Positions 39,345 through 48,759 of a stretch of DNA of 64,000 nucleotides are shown here, piece after piece. A program made the translations under genes and the position numbers. The stretch covers positions 1 to 64,000 of the forward strand of contig NZ_QLTA01000019.1 of assembly GCF_003269065.1 (NCBI RefSeq), read 5' to 3'. This DNA comes from Paracidovorax anthurii (lineage in GTDB: Bacteria > Pseudomonadota > Gammaproteobacteria > Burkholderiales > Burkholderiaceae_C). How positions within the stretch are numbered: position 1 is the first letter of the stretch; the number at the start of each line of letters is the position of its first letter. The notes under the pieces are model-generated. The model saw only the letters and a program-made list of their open reading frames with translations, did not search any database and was not told the origin of the DNA.

Positions 39345-40198
39345 GGCGCCGGGGCGAAATCGGCGCCGAGCCGGTGCCATCCGGGCAGCGACGGATCGGC
39401 CCCGGCGAGCGCGGGGCCCCGGAACCACGGCGCCGGCGCAAACACCGCACGCGCGCCACCCAGGTAGCCCGCCATCGCGCTGAACGAGCTGTTGGCGCAG
39501 GCCAGGACATCGGCATTGATCAGGGCCTGCAGCGCCTGTTCGGCCGTGTCGTTGCCGCCGAGGTGGGTGTCGAGGAACAGGCCGCGGTCCGGTGGCATGA
39601 GCGGCGCGAGCAGGGCCCGTGCATGCGCATAGTCATCGGAGATGACCAGCACGGGCAGTTCGGGCCAGTCGCGCTCCAGCGCCTGCAGCACGCTGCGGTA
39701 ATAGCCGGCGCCGAGCGGGCCGATCTGCTCGCGGTTGTAGCGCAAGGCGGCATAGTCGCCGCCCCGGACATGCAGGGCCGCGTAGCGCGACAGGCCTGCG
39801 GGGGCCGTGCGCAGCGCCGGGCGCAGCCGTTCACGGGCCTGCAGCAGCGCCCGCTCGCTGAAATGGCGCGGATGCTGGTAGTAGCCGTAGTGAAAGCGTG
39901 CAGGCGTGCTGCCGTCCGCGGAAGAGGCATCGGTGCGCAATTGGCCCAGCAGGCGGGCTGCACGCACGAACACCGGTTCGGCGCGCCACAGGCCCTGGGT
40001 GCGGCGCAGCGGCAGGCGCAGGTCAGTGAACACCTTGGCCAGTTCGACCTCGCCGATGGCCTGGTTGCCGCGCACCTTGCGCAGGAAGCTGGTGTCGAGC
40101 GCGACATCGGCTCCCGATTCGGCCAACGTCAGTGCGTGCAGCCATTCGAAGAACTGGTTGCCGAGCCCGCCGCGCAGGAAGACGCGCGTTGTGGTCAT
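39341..40198 (-). CDS. GT11 family alpha-1,2-fucosyltransferase-like enzyme
   Basis: 285 residues. Family GT11 signatures are RGGLGNQFFEW near the start (10-19), HVRGGDYAAL (143-152; the usual HxRRGDY) and a late ANSSFSAMAGYLGG corresponding to the SNSSFSWW motif. GT11 enzymes move fucose from GDP-fucose, most often in alpha-1,2 linkage; one of the usual arginines is Gly here (HVRGGD). No GDP-fucose synthesis genes are in this window. The overlap with the GT2 gene implies coupling. Confidence 0.85.
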   Translation of the reverse strand: MTTTRVFLRGGLGNQFFEWLHALTLAESGADVALDTSFLRKVRGNQAIGEVELAKVFTDLRLPLRRTQGLWRAEPVFVRAARLLGQLRTDASSADGSTPARFHYGYYQHPRHFSERALLQARERLRPALRTAPAGLSRYAALHVRGGDYAALRYNREQIGPLGAGYYRSVLQALERDWPELPVLVISDDYAHARALLAPLMPPDRGLFLDTHLGGNDTAEQALQALINADVLACANSSFSAMAGYLGGARAVFAPAPWFRGPALAGADPSLPGWHRLGADFAPAP

Positions 40199-40210
40199 GT
40201 TTTTTTCCGG

Positions 40211-41488
40211 TCAGTGGACACGATGGAGTTGGAAGAGACCGGGCAGGCTCGCAATGAGAGCGACAAGATTGATGACCAGCCAGCCCGACGTTGCGCCGAC
40301 CACCCCGAAGCGGGCGACCATGATGGGAATGATCAGCAGGCACAGCGCGCCGGTCAGCACATTGATCTGGAAGATGCGGTCGATTTTGCCGTGCACGAGC
40401 CAGTGGGTATAGCCGATGTTGTAGAACGCATTGAGGATGGCTCCGACCAGAAGCCACCCCAGCAAGGGATAGACGACCGCTGCGGCATGCGCGTCCTTGA
40501 GCCACCATTGCAGCAGTGCAGGACCAGGGACCGCGTAGACCATCACGCCCGAGGCGGCGATCACCGCGATGGCGCCGAACAGCCGCAGGTACAGGCGCCC
40601 CAGCGCCATCGGATCTGCCTTGAGTCTGAGGGCGCGCGGCAGCACGGCCTGCATCAAAGGATAGGTCAGCAGGAACAGGCCGCCCGCCGCCGACGAGGCG
40701 ATCACGTAGTAGCCGAAGTCCGCGATCGGGACCAGGTTGCTGAGCAGCAGCTTGTCCAGTTGCATCGTGAGCGCGCCCAGGCCCGAGGCGACCGCAAGGC
40801 CGGCAACCGCAGGCCAGGCCTGGCGGATCACCTCGCCGTGCCAGCGGGCGTCGCGGCGCCGCGTGCCGGTCGCGGACCAGGCGGCGCGGGCGCGCAGCGC
40901 GGTCTCGAACAGCCCGGCGGCGACGTGCCAGACCAGATAGACCGTCAGTGACGGCCAGCAGGTCACGGCCAGCACGGCGCCGCCATGGCGAAGCAGCGTG
41001 GCGATGAGCAGGATCTTGTTGAGGGTGACCTGATGCTCCGTGCCCACGAGGAGGCTGCGGTAGAGCGAGCCCGGGAACATGGTTGCGAAGATCGCGGCCG
41101 CACCGAAGACCGCAGCATGGCCGCTGGCCTGCGCCGCTGCATCCAGGTGGAGCCAGTGGCGCGCGATGGGCCCTGCGAGCAGGGCCAGTCCGAGGCAGAT
41201 CAGGAGCGCCAGCGCCCAGTAAAAGCGCTCGAACCCGTACAACAGGGTCGCTGTGCGCGGCTTCACGGCGCCTTCGCCGGCGGAGCGCAGCGAGATCTCG
41301 CGCACCAGGGCCTGGCTCATGCCCGCGTCGAGCAGGTTGAGCACGGCCTGCAGCGTGGTGACGAAGCCCACGAAGCCGAACTGCTGCGGGCCGAGCGCGG
41401 CGAGATACCAGGGCAGGGCCAGGATGGGCGCGAGCGCGACGGCTCCCGAACCGACGTAGTTCGCCAGGATGTTGCGCTCAAGGGACAT
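40211..41488 (-). CDS. polysaccharide flippase (Wzx/MATE-like)
   Basis: 425-residue, very hydrophobic protein with about 12 predicted membrane segments, of the polysaccharide-biosynthesis (Wzx-like) type. The start SLERNILANYVGSGAVALAP, followed by GPQQFGFVGFVTTLQA, is typical. It would move undecaprenyl-linked oligosaccharide across the inner membrane. It sits between the initiating sugar transferase and the GT11 gene, 12 bases from the latter. A 153-base gap separates it from the sugar transferase. Confidence 0.88.
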   Translation of the reverse strand: MSLERNILANYVGSGAVALAPILALPWYLAALGPQQFGFVGFVTTLQAVLNLLDAGMSQALVREISLRSAGEGAVKPRTATLLYGFERFYWALALLICLGLALLAGPIARHWLHLDAAAQASGHAAVFGAAAIFATMFPGSLYRSLLVGTEHQVTLNKILLIATLLRHGGAVLAVTCWPSLTVYLVWHVAAGLFETALRARAAWSATGTRRRDARWHGEVIRQAWPAVAGLAVASGLGALTMQLDKLLLSNLVPIADFGYYVIASSAAGGLFLLTYPLMQAVLPRALRLKADPMALGRLYLRLFGAIAVIAASGVMVYAVPGPALLQWWLKDAHAAAVVYPLLGWLLVGAILNAFYNIGYTHWLVHGKIDRIFQINVLTGALCLLIIPIMVARFGVVGATSGWLVINLVALIASLPGLFQLHRVH

Positions 41489-41641
41489 GGGGGGGCGTGG
41501 CGCCTGCGTGAAGACCCGGCCGGCATGGCGCGCATCGACCTGGAGCTGCGGGATGGCCTGCTTCCTGGCCGGCCCTGTCGGTCTTGCCTGGAAGCACCCG
41601 GGGTACAGGCCGGGCCGCCAATCGTTGCCGGTCAGCCGTTT

Positions 41642-42952
41642 TCACCGCGCTCCAAACCCCGTCAATACCGTGCGCACCGTTTTGTAGCCAATGAGCAGGT
41701 CCAGCGCCATGGAGCAGTGCGCCACGTAGTAGAGGTCGTAGCTCAGTTTGATGGCGGTCTGCTCGGCGCTGTCGGCGTAGCCCTGCTGCACCTGCGCCCA
41801 GCCCGTGAGGCCGGGGCGCACCAGGTGGCGGTAGGGGTAGGTCGGCATGGCGGCCGCAAAATCCTGCGCGAACTGCACCTGCTCGGGGCGAGGGCCGATC
41901 AGGCTCATGTCGCCGCGCAGCACATTCCAGAGCTGGGGCAGCTCGTCCAGCCGGGTACGGCGGATGAAGCGGCCCACGCGCGTGATGCGGTCATCCTGCT
42001 GGCGCGCGAACTGCGCGGTGCGGTCGGCGGGCTCGTGGCGCATGCTGCGCAATTTCCAGATGCGGAACGTGCGCCCGTGGCGGCCCATGCGCGGCTGCGA
42101 GTACAGCATGGGGCCCGGCGAGTCGAACTTCACGGCCAGCCCCGCGCCCAGGCACAACGCGAGCCACACCGGCAGGGAGATCAGGGTCAGGCCCAGGTCC
42201 AGCAAGCGCTTGGCGATGTCGTAGGCGGGGTGGCTGGCCAGTTGCCACAAGTCCTGCTCGCCCAGCGAGCCGGTGATCTTGCGGCCCGACAGCATTTCCG
42301 CCGCCGCTTCGGTGCTGTAGAGCGGCACGCGCTGGAGCTTGAGTTCGCTCACCCATTGCAGGCGCTGCATGTCTGCATCGACCAGCCGGTCGATCACCAC
42401 GCCGTCCACGCCCATGCGCTGTGCGGGAGCGGGCAGGCCGCCCGTCCAGCTGACCAGGCGCAACTGGCTGTCGCGCTGTTCCTGGGGGCGGAGCATCTGG
42501 CGCAGCGCGGGGGGAGTGCCCGCATCGAGATAGGCCAGGTGCAGCGTGCGGCGGCGGCCCCAGAGCCCGTGCCCGCACAGCAGCCAGGCCAATGCCAGCA
42601 CGTAGGCCAGCAGGACGGCACCGCGCGAGTAAGGCTCTTGCAGCAGCGCGAAACCCAGCGGCGCCAGCAGAAACGCCACCGTGGTCACCACCAGCAGGAA
42701 GCCGCCCTGTTCCAGGGGCGGCAGGTGGGCACCCTGGTGCAGCCAGCGCGCCGCGAGCAGGTAGGGCACGGCGCACCACAGCACGGTGGAGGGAAACAGT
42801 GGCGTGACCCAGCCCGCGTCCTCCATCTGGCGTGCCACGGCGTAGCCCAGCGCCTGCGTCAGCAGGCCCAGCAGACTCCACCAGAGCAGGGCGTTGCCAC
42901 GCCGCGTGGGGGCGGGCGCTGTGGTGGGGCGGGGCGTACCGGAAGAGGTCAT
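41642..42952 (-). CDS. initiating sugar transferase (polyprenyl-phosphate hexose-1-P type)
   Basis: 436 residues: several N-terminal membrane segments (about 20-130), a central soluble part, and a C-terminal bacterial sugar-transferase domain (about 235-436). The domain shows KRLLDLGLTLISLPVW, FRIWKLRSM, and TRLDELPQLWNVLRGDMSLI followed by GPRPE. Such enzymes attach the first sugar-phosphate to undecaprenyl phosphate. Its ATG overlaps the stop of the upstream GT4 gene. Confidence 0.93.
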   Translation of the reverse strand: MTSSGTPRPTTAPAPTRRGNALLWWSLLGLLTQALGYAVARQMEDAGWVTPLFPSTVLWCAVPYLLAARWLHQGAHLPPLEQGGFLLVVTTVAFLLAPLGFALLQEPYSRGAVLLAYVLALAWLLCGHGLWGRRRTLHLAYLDAGTPPALRQMLRPQEQRDSQLRLVSWTGGLPAPAQRMGVDGVVIDRLVDADMQRLQWVSELKLQRVPLYSTEAAAEMLSGRKITGSLGEQDLWQLASHPAYDIAKRLLDLGLTLISLPVWLALCLGAGLAVKFDSPGPMLYSQPRMGRHGRTFRIWKLRSMRHEPADRTAQFARQQDDRITRVGRFIRRTRLDELPQLWNVLRGDMSLIGPRPEQVQFAQDFAAAMPTYPYRHLVRPGLTGWAQVQQGYADSAEQTAIKLSYDLYYVAHCSMALDLLIGYKTVRTVLTGFGAR

Positions 42953-44052
42953 GCAAGGGCCTGGATGTAGATGGCGAGTATGGCCGACGCCATGTGTTCG
43001 GGGGTATGGCGCTCTTCGTACCGCGTGCGGGCCGCCCGGCCCAGGCGCTCGCGCAGCGCGGAGCTGCGGGCCAGGCGTTCCAGGGCGTGGGCGATGGCCT
43101 CCACCTCGTTGGGGACCAGGGCGCCGTGCTGTTCGCCGGGGAGCAGCTCGCCGATGCCCGGCAAATGGCTGGCCACGATGGGAAGGCCCGCACGCATGGC
43201 TTCGATCACCGAGATGGGCAAGCCCTCGTGGTCGGACAGCAGCACGAAGATGCTGTGCCGGGCGAGGCGCCGGGGCACGTCATCCGCATCGCCCACGAAG
43301 CCGACCTGGTGCAATGCCAATTGGTGCGCCTGCGCTTGCAAGGCCACGCGACCCGGGCCGTCGCCGATGATGCTGGCGGGCACCTCGTGCCCCAGGGCAT
43401 CGCGCAGCCGGGCCAGGGCGTGCAGTAGCAGATCGGGGCGCTTGGGCGCGGCCAGCCGGGCCACCATGGCGATGCACGCGGGTTCGAGCCCGGGCTGCGC
43501 CCGGTGGCCGTCGTCTTCCACGGCATTGGGCACGACGGTTTGCCGGCCAGCCTGCACCGGCAAGCCTTGCGCAAGCTGCAGTTCATGCGCCGATACGCAC
43601 ACCAGGTGCTGCGTCCACCGCGCCAGCAGCCATTCGCAGCACCAGGCCACGGTGCGGCGCAGCCAGGGCGCCTCGGGCTTGAAGGCAAACCCGTGCACGG
43701 TATAGACCACGGGCTTGCGGCACAGCCTGCCCGCAAGGCGCGCCACCACGCCGGCCACGGCGCTGTGGGCGTGCAGCACATCGGGTTCGTGCTGGCGGAT
43801 CAGCGCACGCAGTTCCAGGACCGAGCGGCACAGGTGCCAGGGCGCCAGTGAATTGCGCAGGCTGGGCGCGCGGTGGACGGGGAGCCCCAAGGCGTGCAGA
43901 TCGCTTTCGAGTGGCGCGGGCTCGGTGCCGCCGATGACGGCGCTGAAGCGGACTTGCGGGGCGAGTGCCCGGCACAGGGTGCGCACGTGGGTCTGGGCGC
44001 CACCCCGTTCGCCTTTGGTGATGACCTGCATCACCTTCGGTTCAGCCGCCAT
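42949..44052 (-). CDS. family 4 glycosyltransferase (GT-B fold)
   Basis: 367 residues. The N-terminal donor/acceptor loop KGERGGAQTHVRTL, the middle VPNAVE, and the donor-site E-x7-E in DHEGLPISVIEAMRAG fit GT4 retaining transferases. First gene of the minus-strand glycan locus; its stop overlaps the sugar transferase start, so the two are translationally coupled. Confidence 0.92.
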   Translation of the reverse strand: MAAEPKVMQVITKGERGGAQTHVRTLCRALAPQVRFSAVIGGTEPAPLESDLHALGLPVHRAPSLRNSLAPWHLCRSVLELRALIRQHEPDVLHAHSAVAGVVARLAGRLCRKPVVYTVHGFAFKPEAPWLRRTVAWCCEWLLARWTQHLVCVSAHELQLAQGLPVQAGRQTVVPNAVEDDGHRAQPGLEPACIAMVARLAAPKRPDLLLHALARLRDALGHEVPASIIGDGPGRVALQAQAHQLALHQVGFVGDADDVPRRLARHSIFVLLSDHEGLPISVIEAMRAGLPIVASHLPGIGELLPGEQHGALVPNEVEAIAHALERLARSSALRERLGRAARTRYEERHTPEHMASAILAIYIQALA

Positions 44053-44192
44053 GTTCTATCTGGAATGTGTTGTCGCCATGGAGGGATCGCATCGCCCTGC
44101 GAAAGTGTGTGGGTGCACGCACGGCGCCGTGTGTCTTGAAGGTGGGCGTACTGTGATGCGTTTCGCGACCCTTTTCATGGCGTCGGCGGCCC

Positions 44193-44858
44193 CTAGCTCG
44201 CAATACCCGTGCGGTCCAGCACGTCGCCCACCAGTTCCAGCCGCAGCAGCGGGCTTTCGAGCTGCATGAGCTGCTGCTTCAGGTCGAGCGGCACGGGCAG
44301 CAGCTCGCACCAGCGGTTGGCCACCCAGCCGCAATCGTCCAGTTGCGCCGCCAGGGGCACGGCCAGGCCAGGGTCGTCCGGGCTGCGGTCGCGCAGCCGC
44401 GCCAGCACCTGCTCCAGGGCCGATGCGGTCTTGCGCAGGTCTTCGGGCACCGGGATCGCGGCGTCCGGCGGCAGTTGCTCCACGTCGGCGATCCAGAGGC
44501 CGTGGGGCAGCAGGTGGCGGCGCACGATGCGAAAGCGCTCCGACCCTTGCGCCCGCAGGGCGATGAGGCCGGGGTGCGATGCGTCCAGGTCGGCGATGGC
44601 GGCGAGCGTGCCGACATCGTGGAATTGCTCCGGCGCCGCCCCTGGCTGGCGCACCTCGTGGCCGTCCGTCAGGGCCACCACCCCGAAGGGCGCGCCGGTC
44701 TGGCGGCACTTGCGCACCATGTCGAGGTAGCGCACCTCGAAGACGCGCAACGCCAGCTGCCCTCCCGGAAAGAGCACCGTGCCGAGCGGGAACAGCGGCA
44801 GCGATGTCAGGGTGAGCGGCGGGGTGGGGGGCTCGGAGGGGGGCGGGGCGAAGGTCAT
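44193..44858 (-). CDS. LON substrate-binding domain protein
   Basis: 221 residues containing only the N-terminal domain of Lon protease (LPLFPLGTVLFPGGQLALRV, then FEVRYLDMV); there is no AAA or protease domain. Such stand-alone proteins are common in proteobacteria and their role is unclear, perhaps substrate recruitment. The gene diverges from yggT over 72 bases and precedes the glycan locus on the same strand by 140 bases, though a shared function is unlikely. Confidence 0.9.
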   Translation of the reverse strand: MTFAPPPSEPPTPPLTLTSLPLFPLGTVLFPGGQLALRVFEVRYLDMVRKCRQTGAPFGVVALTDGHEVRQPGAAPEQFHDVGTLAAIADLDASHPGLIALRAQGSERFRIVRRHLLPHGLWIADVEQLPPDAAIPVPEDLRKTASALEQVLARLRDRSPDDPGLAVPLAAQLDDCGWVANRWCELLPVPLDLKQQLMQLESPLLRLELVGDVLDRTGIAS

Positions 44859-44930
44859 GGTCGCCAGTATGGCCCGCTATCATCCCATGGCGAAACAGGC
44901 CCGCGACGGGTCTTTACATGACGAGGTTTC

Positions 44931-45476
44931 ATGCTTTTCCAGATCGCATCTTTCTTGCTGGACGTGGTAGGCGGGCTGCTCACCGGCGCCTGCCTGCTGC
45001 GTCTCTACATGCAACTGCAGCGCGTCCCTTTCTCCAACCCGATTGGGCGGCTGGTGTTCGCGCTCAGCGACTGGCTCGTGCTGCCGCTGCGCCGGGTCGT
45101 GCCCACGGCGGGGCGCTGGGACTGGGCGAGCCTCGTGGGCGGGCTGCTGATCCAGTTCGTTCAGTACCTGCTTCTCTGGCTGCTGCTCGGCGGCGGCATG
45201 GGGCTGACCTGGCTGCCCTGGCTGGCGGTGTTCGGGCTGGCGCGGGTGGCGGTGTCCGGCCTGATGGGCCTGCTCATCGTGTGCGCCGTGCTGTCGTGGG
45301 TGCAGACACGCTCGCCGCTCTCGGACGTCATCACGCGGCTCTGCGACCCGGTGCTGCGGCCGCTGCGGCGCGTGATCCCGTTGCTGGGCGGGGTGGACCT
45401 GTCTCCCCTCGTGGCCATCGTGGGCCTACAGGTCGTCATGATCGTGCTCGGCCACCTGCAGAATGCGGTGCTGTAG
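44931..45476 (+). CDS. yggT: YggT family membrane protein
   Basis: 181-residue integral membrane protein with two copies of the YggT unit: each has hydrophobic helices followed by 'NPIGRLVFALSDWLVLPLRR' or 'SPLSDVITRLCDPVLRPLRR'. The family is implicated in osmotic/ion tolerance and, in Gram-positives, in SepF-like division contexts; function here is not known. It converges with accD. Confidence 0.9.
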   Translation: MLFQIASFLLDVVGGLLTGACLLRLYMQLQRVPFSNPIGRLVFALSDWLVLPLRRVVPTAGRWDWASLVGGLLIQFVQYLLLWLLLGGGMGLTWLPWLAVFGLARVAVSGLMGLLIVCAVLSWVQTRSPLSDVITRLCDPVLRPLRRVIPLLGGVDLSPLVAIVGLQVVMIVLGHLQNAVL

Positions 45477-45529
45477 CAGCGACTGGCCAGAAGCCGGAAG
45501 CGGCGCCCCCGGCGCCTACTTGCATGAGA

Positions 45530-45585
45530 AATAGCTGCCATGTCGCTGAATCCAGGACGTCGGCAGCTATCTTTTTGATAGCGCA
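45530..45585. repeat. dispersed AT-rich repeat, copy 5, forming hairpins between yggT and accD
   Basis: A divergent member: 'aatagctgccatgtcgctg...cggcagctat' then 'gatagc'. ATAGCTGCC (45531-45539) pairs with GGCAGCTAT (45562-45570), followed by CTTTTT; alternatively GCTATC pairs with GATAGC around five T. It could serve as a terminator for the convergent genes. Confidence 0.6.
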
Positions 45586-45600
45586 GTGTGCCGGGGCCGC

Positions 45601-46473
45601 TCAGGCCACGGAATCGGCGGGCAGGCGCTGCAGCATCGCGAGGCTCTTGGCCACCGTGCTGCGCAGCTCGCGCCGGTCGCAGATGAAGTCCACCGCGCCC
45701 TTGGTCTGCAGGAACTCGGCGCGCTGGAAGCCTTCAGGCAGGGTGACGCGCACGGTGGATTCGATCACGCGCGGCCCGGCGAAGCCGATCAGTGCCTTGG
45801 GCTCGGCGATCACGATGTCGCCCACGAACGCGAAGCCGGCCGACACGCCGCCCATGGTCGGGTCGGTGAGCACGCTCACGTAGGGCAGGCCCTTCTTGGC
45901 CAGCCGTGTGAGGGCCGCGTTGGTCTTGGCCATCTGCATGAGCGAGAGCAGGCCTTCCTGCATGCGCGCGCCGCCCGTGGCGGTGAAGCAGATGAAGGGC
46001 ACCTTCTGCTCGATGGCGGTCTCGACGCCGCGCACGAAGCGCTCGCCCACCACGCTGCCCATGGAGCCGCCCATGAAATCGAACTCGAAGCAGGCCACCA
46101 CCACGTTGATGCTCTTGACCGAGCCGCCCATCACCACCAGTGCGTCGGTCTCGCCGGTGTTCTCCAGGGCTTCCTTCAGGCGCTCGGTGTACTTGCGGCT
46201 GTCCTTGAACTTGAGCGCGTCCACCGGCAGCACTTCCTGGCCGATCTCGTAGCGGCCTTCCGGATCGAGGAAGGCGTCCAGGCGCGGACGGGCATTGATG
46301 CGGTGGTGGTGGCTGCAGTGCGGGCACACGTTCTGGTTGTGCTCCAGATCGGTCTTGTAGAGCACCGTCTCGCAGCTCGGGCACTTGATCCAGAGCCCCT
46401 CGGGCACCTGGCGGCGCTCCGTCGGGTCGGACTGCTGGATCTTGGACGGCAGGAGTTTTTCAAGCCAGGACAT
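45601..46473 (-). CDS. accD: acetyl-CoA carboxylase carboxyltransferase beta subunit
   Basis: AccD with AccA forms the carboxyltransferase making malonyl-CoA, the substrate of FabD/FabH in this window. 290 residues: the N-terminal zinc finger C-x2-C-x15-C-x2-C (CPSCETVLY and CPHCSHHHR) and the carboxyltransferase core with [18 protein letters not shown] and [20 protein letters not shown] 46473 has a Shine-Dalgarno (AGAGGAA). It is downstream of trpA, separated by a 175-base gap with a REP-like repeat. Confidence 0.97.
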   Translation of the reverse strand: MSWLEKLLPSKIQQSDPTERRQVPEGLWIKCPSCETVLYKTDLEHNQNVCPHCSHHHRINARPRLDAFLDPEGRYEIGQEVLPVDALKFKDSRKYTERLKEALENTGETDALVVMGGSVKSINVVVACFEFDFMGGSMGSVVGERFVRGVETAIEQKVPFICFTATGGARMQEGLLSLMQMAKTNAALTRLAKKGLPYVSVLTDPTMGGVSAGFAFVGDIVIAEPKALIGFAGPRVIESTVRVTLPEGFQRAEFLQTKGAVDFICDRRELRSTVAKSLAMLQRLPADSVA

Positions 46474-46540
46474 GTGTATTCCTCTAGATGAATGGCAGGT
46501 CGCAGCACGCAACCTTCAAAACCGGCGCGGCCCAGGCGAG

Positions 46541-46636
46541 GGACGCCGCGGAACCGGCTCCGCCGGGCCGCTGGCGTCGTCCCCCTTCCCGCGCGAAGCG
46601 CGAGAGAAGGGGGAAGCGGCAAAGCCGCTCAGGGGG
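46541..46636 (-). repeat. GC-rich REP-like repeat, copy B
   Basis: The minus strand reads 'ccccctgagcggc...ggggg.acgacgccagcggcc...tccgcggcgtc', matching copy A (29219-29300) in order. It contains two stems: CCCCCTTC...GAAGGGGG around CGCGAAGCGCG (46581-46613) and AGCGGCaaaGCCGCT (46615-46629). It separates trpA from accD. Confidence 0.78.
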
Positions 46637-46648
46637 ATGCGCCCCATT

Positions 46649-47494
46649 TTATGCGTCGAGCGCCTTGCGCACCCCGCGCAGGAAGTCGATGGCGAGCGGC
46701 ACCACCTTCTCGTGGGGCTGGTCGTCCAGCAACTGGATGATGCGGCTGCCGATCACCACGGCGTCCGCCACGCGGCCAATGGCCTGCGCGGTGGCCGCGT
46801 CGCGGATGCCGAAGCCCACGCCCACGGGGATGTGCACGTGGCGGCGGATCACCGGCAGCATGGCCTCGACGGCCGAGGTGTCGAGCGCGCCCGAGCCGGT
46901 CACGCCCTTGAGCGAGACGTAGTACACGTAGCCGCTCGCCACGCGCGCCACCTGCTGCATGCGGGTCTCGGTGCTGGTGGGCGCGAGCAGGAAGATCAGG
47001 TCCATGCCGTGCGCGCGCAGCCGGGCCGCGAAGTCTTCGCATTCCTCGGGCGGGTAGTCCACGATGAGCACGCCGTCCACGCCGGCCTGCGCGGCATCGC
47101 GCACGAAGGCGCCATCGCCGTGGACCTGGTCGTAGCGCTCCACCGGGTTGGCATAGCCCATGAGCACCACGGGCGTCTTGGTGTTGCGCTGGCGGAACTC
47201 GCGCACGTGGCCCAGCACCTGCGCCATGCCGATGCCCAGCGACAGGGCCTTTTCGCCCGCTTTCTGGATCACCGGCCCGTCGGCCATGGGGTCGGAGAAG
47301 GGCACGCCCAGCTCGATGATGTCGGCGCCGGCCTCCACCATGCCGTGCATGAGCGCTGGCGTGATGTCGGCGAAGGGGAAGCCGGCCGTCACGTAGGGGA
47401 TGAGCGCCTTGCGGCCCTTGGCCTGCAGTTCGGCGAACGTGGCGGCGATGCGCCCGCCCGTGGCGGAGGGAGGGGTGGTGGTGGAAGCGGTCAT
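46649..47494 (-). CDS. trpA: tryptophan synthase alpha subunit
   Basis: TIM barrel that releases indole from indole-3-glycerol phosphate. 281 residues with the catalytic glutamate in [18 protein letters not shown] (the D of the same motif is also catalytic) and the phosphate-binding GFGIRD and VIGSRI segments. Its ATG overlaps the trpB stop (ATGA). Confidence 0.97.
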   Translation of the reverse strand: MTASTTTPPSATGGRIAATFAELQAKGRKALIPYVTAGFPFADITPALMHGMVEAGADIIELGVPFSDPMADGPVIQKAGEKALSLGIGMAQVLGHVREFRQRNTKTPVVLMGYANPVERYDQVHGDGAFVRDAAQAGVDGVLIVDYPPEECEDFAARLRAHGMDLIFLLAPTSTETRMQQVARVASGYVYYVSLKGVTGSGALDTSAVEAMLPVIRRHVHIPVGVGFGIRDAATAQAIGRVADAVVIGSRIIQLLDDQPHEKVVPLAIDFLRGVRKALDA

Positions 47495-48759
47495 GCGGTG
47501 GGGCTCCCCTTCACGGCGTGGCCGCGCATGGAGGGGCGGTCGTAGAAGTCCACGCCCGAGAGGTCGGCCACGGTGCCGATGTCCTTGTCGCCCCGGCCCG
47601 AGAGGTTCACGAGGATGGACTGGTCGGCGCGCATCGTGCGGGCGAGCTGCAGGGCATAGGCCACGGCATGGCTCGACTCCAGCGCGGGGATGATGCCCTC
47701 GGTGCGGCAGAGGTAGTGGAAGGCGTCCAGCGCCTCCTTGTCGGTGATGCCGACGTATTCGGCGCGGCCGATCTCCTGGAGCCAGGCGTGCTCGGGGCCG
47801 ACGCCGGGGTAGTCCAGCCCGGCGCTGATGCTGTGCGTCTCGGTGATCTGGCCGTTCTCGTCCTGCAGGATGAACGTGCGGTTGCCGTGCAGCACGCCGG
47901 CGCTGCCGCGCTGCAGCGAGGCCGAGTGCTTGCCGCTGTCCAGGCCCTCGCCCGCGGCTTCCACGCCGATGAGGCGCGTCTTCTCGTGCGGGATGTAGGG
48001 GTGGAAGATGCCCATGGCGTTGCTGCCGCCGCCCACGCAGGCGATCACCGCGTCGGGGTGCCCGGCGGCGATGTTCTGCGCGGCGAGCATGGCGGGCATC
48101 TGCGCGAGGCACTCGGTGCCGATCACGCTCTGGAAGTCGCGCACCATCATCGGGTAGGGGTGGGGGCCCGCCACGGTGCCGATGATGTAGAAGGTGTCGT
48201 CCACGTTGGCCACCCAGTCGCGCATGGCTTCGTTGAGCGCGTCCTTGAGCGTGCGGCTGCCCGATTCGACGGGCACCACGGTGGCGCCCAGCAGCTTCAT
48301 GCGATAGACGTTGGGGCTCTGGCGCTTCACGTCCTCCGCGCCCATGTACACCACGCACTCCAGGCCGTAGCGCGCGCAGATGGTGGCCGTGGCCACGCCG
48401 TGCTGGCCCGCGCCGGTTTCGGCGATCACGCGCGGCTTGCCCATGCGCCGGGCCAGCATCGCCTGGCCGATCACGTTGTTGATCTTGTGCGCGCCGGTGT
48501 GGTTCAAGTCCTCGCGCTTGAGGTAGATCTGCGCGCCGCCCATCTCGCGGCTGGTGCGTGCCGCGTGGTAGATGGGCGAGGGCCGCCCCACGAAGTGCGC
48601 CAGTTCACTGTGGAATTCCTTCAGGAAGTCCGGGTCGTTCTGGTAGCGCGCATAGGCCTCCCGGAGTTCGGTGAGGGCGTGCGTGAGCGTCTCGCTCGCG
48701 AAACTGCCGCCATAGCGGCCGAAATGTCCCGAGGCATCGGGTTGCTGGTAGGAAAGCAT
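47491..48759 (-). CDS. trpB: tryptophan synthase beta subunit
   Basis: PLP enzyme joining indole and serine. 422 residues; the PLP lysine is in [17 protein letters not shown], with the glycine-rich phosphate loop [10 protein letters not shown]. The ATG (48757-48759) overlaps the trpF stop (TGATG). A TTG directly upstream is in frame but not needed. Confidence 0.97.
   Translation of the reverse strand: MLSYQQPDASGHFGRYGGSFASETLTHALTELREAYARYQNDPDFLKEFHSELAHFVGRPSPIYHAARTSREMGGAQIYLKREDLNHTGAHKINNVIGQAMLARRMGKPRVIAETGAGQHGVATATICARYGLECVVYMGAEDVKRQSPNVYRMKLLGATVVPVESGSRTLKDALNEAMRDWVANVDDTFYIIGTVAGPHPYPMMVRDFQSVIGTECLAQMPAMLAAQNIAAGHPDAVIACVGGGSNAMGIFHPYIPHEKTRLIGVEAAGEGLDSGKHSASLQRGSAGVLHGNRTFILQDENGQITETHSISAGLDYPGVGPEHAWLQEIGRAEYVGITDKEALDAFHYLCRTEGIIPALESSHAVAYALQLARTMRADQSILVNLSGRGDKDIGTVADLSGVDFYDRPSMRGHAVKGSPTA

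Noticed and set aside
41469-41687. Small plus-strand frame in the gap between the flippase and sugar-transferase genes
   Set aside because: No ribosome binding site or family match, and it overlaps the ends of two genes on the other strand.
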